Assembly (NCBI RefSeq): GCF_000373645.1
Contig: NZ_KB892001.1
Coordinates: 128,441-192,440 of the forward strand
DNA from: Streptomyces sp. ATexAB-D23
GTDB lineage: Bacteria; Actinomycetota; Actinomycetes; Streptomycetales; Streptomycetaceae
Direction of reading: 5' to 3'
Length of the DNA: 64,000 nucleotides
Shown in pieces: positions 59,092-64,000 of this stretch. Position numbers and translations under genes: made by a program. The notes under the pieces are model-generated. The model was given only the letters and a program-made list of their open reading frames with translations, did no database searches and was not told the origin of the DNA. Every line of letters starts with the position of its first letter. Position 1 is the first letter of the stretch.

Positions 59092-60627
59092 ATGACCACC
59101 CTCATATCCACCACGGACACCGTCACCCGCGACGCGCTGGCCGTCCTGCAGCCCGGCTTCACCGGCACCACCGCGCCGGAGTGGCTGCTGCGCCGGGTCG
59201 GCGAAGGCCTGTCCTCCGTCGGCCTGTTCGGCCGCAACATCGAGACGCCCGAGCAGCTCGCCGCGCTCACCGCCCAGCTCAGGGCCGAGCGTGACGACGT
59301 GCTCGTCGCGATCGACGAGGAGGGCGGCGACGTCACCCGTCTGGAGGTACGGCAGGGCTCGTCCTTCCCCGGCAACCTGGCGCTCGGCGCCGTGGACGAC
59401 ACCGAGCTGACCCGGGCCGTCGCCCACGAGCTGGGCCGCCGGCTCGCCGAGTGCGGGGTCAACCTCAACTGGGCCCCGTCCGCGGACGTCAACTCCAACC
59501 CGGGCAACCCGGTCATCGGCGTCCGCTCCTTCGGCGCCGACCCCCAGCTCGTCGCCCGGCACACCGCCGCGTACGTCGAGGGCCTCCAGGCCGCCGGCGT
59601 CGCCGCCTGCACCAAGCACTTCCCGGGGCACGGCGACACCGCGGTCGACTCGCACCACGCGCTGCCGCGCATCGACGTCGACCTTCAGACCCTGCACGCC
59701 AGGGAACTGGTGCCGTTCCGGGCGGCCATCGCGGCCGGCTCCAAGTCGGTGATGAGCGCGCACATCCTGCTGCCCGCACTCGACCCGCACCGCCCGGCGA
59801 CGCTCAGCCCGCAGATCCTGACCGGTCTGCTGCGCGAGGAGCTGGGATACGAGGGACTCATCGTCACCGACGCCGTGGAGATGCAGGCCATCGCCTCGAC
59901 GTACGGGATCGAGCGCGGCTCGGTGCTCGCCGTCGCGGCCGGTGCCGACGCGCTGTGCGTCGGCGGCGGGCTCGACGACGACAGCACCGTGCTGCGGCTG
60001 CGGGACGCGCTGGTCGCGGCGGTGCGCGCCGGCGAACTTCCCGAGGAGCGGCTCGCCGACGCCGCTGCCCGGGTACGGGCCCTCGCGTCCTGGACGCGGG
60101 AGGCCAGGGGGGCTGTCCGGGAGCCGGGCGCGGCAGTGCAGGAGGGGACCGCGCCCGGCACCGCGCAGAGCAAGGGCGTCGCATCGGACATCGGCCTGGT
60201 CGCCGCCCGCCGGGCGGTGCGCGTGACCGGTACGGCCGAGCCGCTCACCGGTCCGGCCTACGTGGCCGCCTTCACCCCGGTCGCGAACATCGCGGTCGGC
60301 GACGAGACCCCGTGGGGCCTCGCGGCCGAGCTGACCCGGCTGGTGCCGGGCACCGGGACCGACACCTACGACAGCGAGTCCCAGGCCCCGGCCGAGGCGG
60401 CGCTGCGGGCGGCGGGGGAGCGGCGCATCGTCGCGGTGGTCCGCGACGCGCACCGCCACGCGTGGATGACCGAGGCGCTGGACGCGCTGGTCGCGGCGCG
60501 CCCGGACACGGTCGTGGTCGAGATGGGCGTCCCCCAGGCCGAGCCCCGGGGGGCCCTGCACATCGTCACCCACGGGGCCGCCAGGGTCTGCGGCCAGGCG
60601 GCGGCGGAGATCATCGCCGCGCGGTAG
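59092..60627 (+). CDS. dasD: GH3-family beta-N-acetylglucosaminidase DasD
   Basis: 511 residues without a signal peptide, so cytoplasmic. GH3 motifs: KHFPGHGDTAVDSHHALP (NagZ-type His loop), VGLFGRNIE, VMSAHILLPAL and the catalytic Asp in IVTDAVEMQAI. It splits imported chitobiose to GlcNAc in S. coelicolor. A C-terminal domain of about 140 residues lies beyond the catalytic barrel. It begins 9 bases after dasC, in the same operon, and ends at a 16-bp hairpin. Confidence 0.93.
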   Translation: MTTLISTTDTVTRDALAVLQPGFTGTTAPEWLLRRVGEGLSSVGLFGRNIETPEQLAALTAQLRAERDDVLVAIDEEGGDVTRLEVRQGSSFPGNLALGAVDDTELTRAVAHELGRRLAECGVNLNWAPSADVNSNPGNPVIGVRSFGADPQLVARHTAAYVEGLQAAGVAACTKHFPGHGDTAVDSHHALPRIDVDLQTLHARELVPFRAAIAAGSKSVMSAHILLPALDPHRPATLSPQILTGLLREELGYEGLIVTDAVEMQAIASTYGIERGSVLAVAAGADALCVGGGLDDDSTVLRLRDALVAAVRAGELPEERLADAAARVRALASWTREARGAVREPGAAVQEGTAPGTAQSKGVASDIGLVAARRAVRVTGTAEPLTGPAYVAAFTPVANIAVGDETPWGLAAELTRLVPGTGTDTYDSESQAPAEAALRAAGERRIVAVVRDAHRHAWMTEALDALVAARPDTVVVEMGVPQAEPRGALHIVTHGAARVCGQAAAEIIAAR

Positions 60628-60637
60628 CCGAACCGGA

Positions 60638-60676
60638 GAGAGGGCCGGGACACCACCAAGGTGTCCCGGCCCTCTC
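60638..60676. terminator. Bidirectional terminator between dasD and nagB
   Basis: A perfect 16-bp stem (60638-60653 with 60661-60676) between convergent genes. Confidence 0.88.
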
Positions 60677-60691
60677 GCGTACCGCGGGAAG

Positions 60692-61477
60692 CTACAGCCC
60701 CTGCCAGGCCGGCTTCGCCGCGAACGTGGCACGGAAGTAGTCCGCCAGCTTCAGCTTCGACGCGGCGGCCTCGTCGACCACCACCGTCGCGTGCGGGTGC
60801 AGCTGGAGCGCGGAGGCGGGCACGACCGAGGCGACCGGCCCCTCGACCGTCGCGGCCACCGCGTCCGCCTTGCCCTCGCCCGTCGCGAGCAGGATCGGGT
60901 GGCGGGCCTCCAGGATCGTGCCGATGCCCTGGGTGATGACGTGGTGCGGCACCTGGTCGATGGCGTTGTCGAAGAAGCGCGCGTTGTCGACCCGGGTCTG
61001 CTCGGTGAGCGTCTTGATCCGGGTACGGGAGGCGAGCGAGGAGCACGGCTCGTTGAAGCCGATGTGCCCGTCGGTGCCGATGCCGAGCAGCTGGAGGTCC
61101 ACCCCGCCGGCCTCGGCGAGCGCCTTGTCGTACGCCTCGCACGCCGCCTGGACGTCCTCGGCGGAGCCGTCGGGGCCCATGAACGAGGCCTCGGAGAGAC
61201 CGAGCGGCTCGACCACCTCGCGCAGCACCACGGAGCGGTACGACTCCGGGTGGCCCGCGGGCAGCCCCACGTACTCGTCCAGCTGGCAGATGCGGGCGCG
61301 CGAGGCGTCCACGGAGCCGGAGCGGACCTTTTCCGCGAGGGCCTGGTAGATGGGCAGCGGGGTAGAGCCGGTGGCAACGCCGAGAAGGGCGTCGGGCTTG
61401 CGGCTCAGCAGGGCGCCGATGGCCCCCGCGATCAATTCGCCGCCTGCCTTGGCGTCCGGGACGATGACAACTTCCAC
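60692..61477 (-). CDS. nagB: Glucosamine-6-phosphate deaminase NagB
   Basis: 261 residues from GTG 61477. Motifs: GVATGSTPLPIYQAL, CQLDEYVGLPAGHPESY (catalytic Asp), GIGTDGHIGFNEP (His/Glu pair) and VPHHVITQGIGTI. Converts glucosamine-6-phosphate to fructose-6-phosphate and ammonia, the final step of the route started by DasABC and DasD. A dre lies 36 bases before the start. Confidence 0.95.
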   Translation of the reverse strand: MEVVIVPDAKAGGELIAGAIGALLSRKPDALLGVATGSTPLPIYQALAEKVRSGSVDASRARICQLDEYVGLPAGHPESYRSVVLREVVEPLGLSEASFMGPDGSAEDVQAACEAYDKALAEAGGVDLQLLGIGTDGHIGFNEPCSSLASRTRIKTLTEQTRVDNARFFDNAIDQVPHHVITQGIGTILEARHPILLATGEGKADAVAATVEGPVASVVPASALQLHPHATVVVDEAAASKLKLADYFRATFAAKPAWQGL

Positions 61478-61512
61478 GCGGGGCCTGCCGATCCGATTGA
61501 AGACTGACGATA

Positions 61513-61528
61513 TGTGGTATAGACCAAT
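61513..61528. promoter_or_regulatory. dre operator in the nagB/SIS intergenic region
   Basis: TGTGGTATAGACCAAT matches the dre consensus at 13 of 16 positions and is close to the nagB start. Because the SIS gene is divergent, DasR might influence both. Confidence 0.75.
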
Positions 61529-61699
61529 CAACAGCCTAATCTAGCAGACCCGGCCCACCGGGACACGGCCCGTACCGCCCTTCGGACGTACGGCCCGGTC
61601 CCCCGGGGCCGCCCCACCGGCCGCAGCCCGCTGGCGGGCCCTCGGTGCACCGTGCTCGACTTGTCCGACGCACCGTGACCACCCCGGGAGGCACCAGAC

Positions 61700-62773
61700 A
61701 TGTCCGCCACGTACCCGGCCGGCGAGGACGGCGAACGGCCCGGCCGCATCATGTCCGGCGAGATGGCCGAACAGCCCGCGATGCTCCGGCGCATCCTTCG
61801 GCGCGGCGCCCCCGCCGTCCGGGAGACCGCCGAGCGGATCGCGGCCCGCAAGCCGCGCTTCGTCCTGCTCACCGCGCGCGGCAGCTCCGACAACGCCGCG
61901 CTCTACGCCAAGTACCTGCTGGAGATCACGCTCGGGCTGCCCTGCGGACTGGCCTCGATGTCCACCACCACGGCCTACGGCGCGAAGCCGGACCTGCGGG
62001 ACGTCCTCGTCGTCACCGTCAGCCAGTCCGGCGGCTCGCCCGACCTGGTGGCGTCGACCCGCGCGGCCCGTGAGGCGGGCGCGGTGACGCTGGCCGTGAC
62101 CAACAACCCCGACTCGCCCCTCGCGGCCGTGTCCGAGTACCACATCGACATCCTGGCCGGGCCGGAGAAGGCGCTGCCGGCCACCAAGACGTACACCGCG
62201 TCCCTGCTCGCGCTGTACCTGTTCGTGGAGGGGCTGCGCGGCGGCGACGGCGCGGCTGCCGGCGTCCTGCCCGACCTCGCCGGCGAGGTGCTCGCCCGCC
62301 AGGAGGAGGTGAAGTCCCTGGCCTCCCGCTACCGGTTCGCCGAGCGCATGGTCATCACCTCGCGCGGCTACGGCTATCCCACGGCCAAGGAGGCGGCCCT
62401 CAAGCTCATGGAGACGAGCTACATCCCCGCCCTGTCCTACTCCGGCGCCGATCTGCTGCACGGCCCGCTCGCCATGGTCGACAACATCTCGCCGGTGATC
62501 GCCGTGGTGACCGACGGCCGGGGCGGCGAGGCCCTCCAGCCCGTCCTGGACCGGCTGCGCGGCCGGGGCGCCGACCTCTTCGTCGTCGGTCCCGCGGCCC
62601 CGGTGGCGGCGGCGTCCGCGGGCTTCGTGCTGCCGACGGCCGGGGTGGCGGAGGAGGTGCAGCCGGTCCTGGAGATCCTGCCGCTCCAGCTGCTGGCCTA
62701 CGAGGTGACGATCGCCCGGGGCCAGGACCCGGACGCGCCGCGCGCGCTCGCGAAGGTCACCGAGACCCGCTGA
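61700..62773 (+). CDS. Double-SIS-domain sugar-phosphate isomerase/deaminase-like protein
   Basis: 357 residues. Two SIS folds as in the isomerase half of GlmS: TARGSSDNAALYAKYL with TVSQSGGSPDLVASTR in the first, and TSRGYGYPTAKEAALKLMET with YSGADLLHGP in the second. There is no glutaminase domain, so it cannot use glutamine; family alternatives are NagB-II-type deaminase, AgaS-like or another amino-sugar isomerase. Start ATG 61700 with GGGAGG upstream. Divergent from nagB, suggesting amino-sugar metabolism. Confidence 0.85.
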   Translation: MSATYPAGEDGERPGRIMSGEMAEQPAMLRRILRRGAPAVRETAERIAARKPRFVLLTARGSSDNAALYAKYLLEITLGLPCGLASMSTTTAYGAKPDLRDVLVVTVSQSGGSPDLVASTRAAREAGAVTLAVTNNPDSPLAAVSEYHIDILAGPEKALPATKTYTASLLALYLFVEGLRGGDGAAAGVLPDLAGEVLARQEEVKSLASRYRFAERMVITSRGYGYPTAKEAALKLMETSYIPALSYSGADLLHGPLAMVDNISPVIAVVTDGRGGEALQPVLDRLRGRGADLFVVGPAAPVAAASAGFVLPTAGVAEEVQPVLEILPLQLLAYEVTIARGQDPDAPRALAKVTETR

Positions 62774-63129
62774 GTCCGCCGGCGCGAAGAGACCCCGGAA
62801 ACACCCGCGGGCCGCGGCGCCGGGCCGGGACCCTCAGCCCGACCAGCACCGCAGCCCGGAGTAGAGCCGCCCTCGCGGGCGGCGGCTCGGCCGGCGGTGT
62901 GCGGTGCCCCGGCCGGGGAGAGGCACCGGCGCAGTCAGGGCAGAGAGCGCGGTACCTCGATCCGCCCTCCTGTGCGGGGAGAGCGGAGGCTCTTACATCA
63001 AGCATTGTGGACTAGACCATTAGTCCCTGTCCATCCATGGGCGCCGCCGATGTCGGCGCCCACCGTCCTGCACGTACGGGCGCGGCTTCCGGTTCGGACC
63101 CGGCGCGCATCCACAGGTACGCTCCACAC
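62774..63129 (+). promoter_or_regulatory. Intergenic region between the SIS gene and pdtaS (no gene seen)
   Basis: 356 bases. It contains a GC stem GCCGCCC/GGGCGGC at about 62868-62885 (possible terminator of the SIS gene), a GC-rich stretch in which I see no riboswitch signature, the dre-like site at 63006-63021, and the TACGCT -10 (63118-63123) of pdtaS. No convincing ORF on either strand. Confidence 0.5.
63006..63021. promoter_or_regulatory. dre-like site upstream of pdtaS
   Basis: TGTGGACTAGACCATT matches the dre consensus at 13 of 16 positions, equal to the nagB site. It is about 110 bases before the predicted pdtaS transcription start. Confidence 0.55.
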
Positions 63130-64000
63130 GTGCCCTCCATGAACGACCTCGTACGCCAGCACACCGCCCTCAGTGACACCGACCTCGAGTGGCTCCACCT
63201 GCTGGTCTCGGAGTGGCAGCTGCTCTCCGACCTCTCCTTCGCCGACCTCGTCCTGTGGGTCCCCACCCGCGACGGCACCCGCTATGTGTCCGTCGCCCAG
63301 ATGCGGCCCAACACCGGGCCCACCTCCTACCAGGACGACATGGTCGGCCACCTGGTGCCGCGCGGCCGCCGCCCGCTGCTGGACGCGGCCCTGGACGAGG
63401 GCCGGATCGTGCGCGAGGGCGACCCGGAGTGGCGCGAGGAGGTCCCGGTACGGGTGGAGTCGATCCCCGTACGCCGGGAGGGCCGGGTCCTCGGCGTCAT
63501 CGCCCGCAACACCAACCTCCTGACCGTGCGCACCCCGTCCCGGCTGGAGCTCACCTACCTCCAGTCCGCCTCCGACCTGGCCCAGATGATCGCCGCCGGG
63601 TCCTTCCCCTTCCCCGGCCAGCAGGTCGACATGGACGCGTCCCCCCGCGTCGGCGACGGCCTCGTCCGGCTCGACGCCGACGGGGTCGTCCAGTACGCCA
63701 GCCCCAACGGCCTCTCCGCCTACCACCGGCTCGGCCTCGCCTCCGACCTGGTGGGCCATCACCTCGGCCAGATCACGGCCGAACTCGCTCCCTCCCGGGG
63801 CCCGGTGGACGAGGCCCTGGTCAAACTCGCCAGCGGTTACGCGCCCCGTGAGTTCGAGGTGGAGTGCGCCGGAGGGGTGATCCAGCTCCGCGCGATCCCG
63901 CTCAAGCCCAAGGGGGTCCGCATCGGCTCCCTGGTCCTCCTGCGAGACGTGACCGAACTGCGCCGCCGAGAGCGTGAGTTGATCACCAAGGACGCCACCA
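63130..64000 (+). CDS. pdtaS: Sensor histidine kinase PdtaS, 3' end beyond the window
   Basis: 290 codons are visible. The N-terminal GAF-like domain (EWQLLSDLSFADLVLWV, VAQMRPNTGPTSYQ) and PAS domain (VRLDADGVVQYASPNGLSAY ... LVLLRDVTELRRRERELI) match M. tuberculosis PdtaS closely as I recall it. The window ends at ITKDAT, just before the expected HisKA_2 phospho-acceptor region. PdtaS is a cytosolic kinase that phosphorylates the ANTAR RNA-binding regulator PdtaR. GTG 63130 lies 6 bases after a TACGCT -10 (leaderless); ATG 63139 is the alternative. Confidence 0.88.
   Translation, partial: MPSMNDLVRQHTALSDTDLEWLHLLVSEWQLLSDLSFADLVLWVPTRDGTRYVSVAQMRPNTGPTSYQDDMVGHLVPRGRRPLLDAALDEGRIVREGDPEWREEVPVRVESIPVRREGRVLGVIARNTNLLTVRTPSRLELTYLQSASDLAQMIAAGSFPFPGQQVDMDASPRVGDGLVRLDADGVVQYASPNGLSAYHRLGLASDLVGHHLGQITAELAPSRGPVDEALVKLASGYAPREFEVECAGGVIQLRAIPLKPKGVRIGSLVLLRDVTELRRRERELITKDAT

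Noticed and set aside
62774..63005. Possible riboswitch or small RNA before pdtaS
   Set aside because: The region is GC-rich with one short GC stem but shows no signature I recognise (cobalamin, SAM, c-di-GMP, ydaO, 6C) and no terminator with a T tract.

Overview
The window is a high-GC (about 70% or more), densely coded chromosomal segment of a Streptomyces or very close relative. The evidence is strong G/C bias at third codon positions, frequent GTG starts, tRNA genes without an encoded CCA, and genes typical of Streptomyces: wblC/whiB7, sigR-rsrA, the nrdABS operon with a cobalamin riboswitch, and dasR/dasABCD-nagB. Parts of the gene order (adnB, nudC, mrx1, uvrD2, whiB7, ABC1 kinase, ThiF-like, DUF2342, PDZ protease, UPF0182; and sigR/sigH, SRAP, aroA, rsgA) recall the homologous Mycobacterium tuberculosis region as I remember it. 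I see no insertion sequence, prophage, CRISPR array or biosynthetic cluster. This is core chromosome with good regulatory RNA and promoter content.

Layout. 1-7.2 kb: a partial S-adenosyl methyltransferase, the helicase-nuclease AdnB, an M20 peptidase, NudC and mycoredoxin. 7.5-14 kb: UvrD2, then wblC behind a long attenuated leader with an upstream ORF, an ABC1 kinase and a ThiF-like protein. 14-18 kb: a YgjP-type peptidase and a run of three AIM24 proteins, the first fused to TerD. 18-27 kb: Nudix/DUF2342, an SDR protein, MoaE, a PDZ-Lon protease and UPF0182. 27.3-29.8 kb: two identical initiator tRNA genes flanking a Sel1-repeat protein. 29.9-38.8 kb: Fur regulator/catalase, CBS protein, HisN, SMR exporter, RsgA-AroA, an M50 protease, SRAP and an alpha/beta hydrolase. 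38.9-44.7 kb: sigR-rsrA, two HD-type membrane proteins, a TPR protein and peptide deformylase. 44.8-54.5 kb: a secreted M15 peptidase, GH20 hexosaminidase, nrdS, nrdB, nrdA with riboswitch, and a sodium:solute symporter pair. 54.7-64 kb: dasR, dasABC, dasD, nagB, a SIS-domain isomerase and the 5' part of pdtaS.

Functional themes. Genome maintenance: AdnB, UvrD2, SRAP and ribonucleotide reductase. Redox and antibiotic stress: mycoredoxin, CatR/catalase, SigR/RsrA and WhiB7. Amino-sugar catabolism: chitobiose import by DasABC (its ATPase is not in the window), hydrolysis by DasD, deamination by NagB, and control by DasR at operator-like sites near dasA, nagB and possibly pdtaS.

Regulation visible in the DNA includes a ribosome-coupled attenuator before wblC, a cobalamin riboswitch before nrdA, a SigR-type promoter before sigR, DasR boxes, and about ten genes whose -10 element lies 6-7 bases before the start codon, implying leaderless mRNAs. 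Perfect or near-perfect hairpins separate most transcription units. I found no clearly new system. The best candidates for follow-up are the fine structure of the whiB7 leader, a 162-bp inverted-repeat element upstream of aroA, the TerD-AIM24 gene trio, and a catalytically degenerate HD protein paired with an intact HD-GYP protein.
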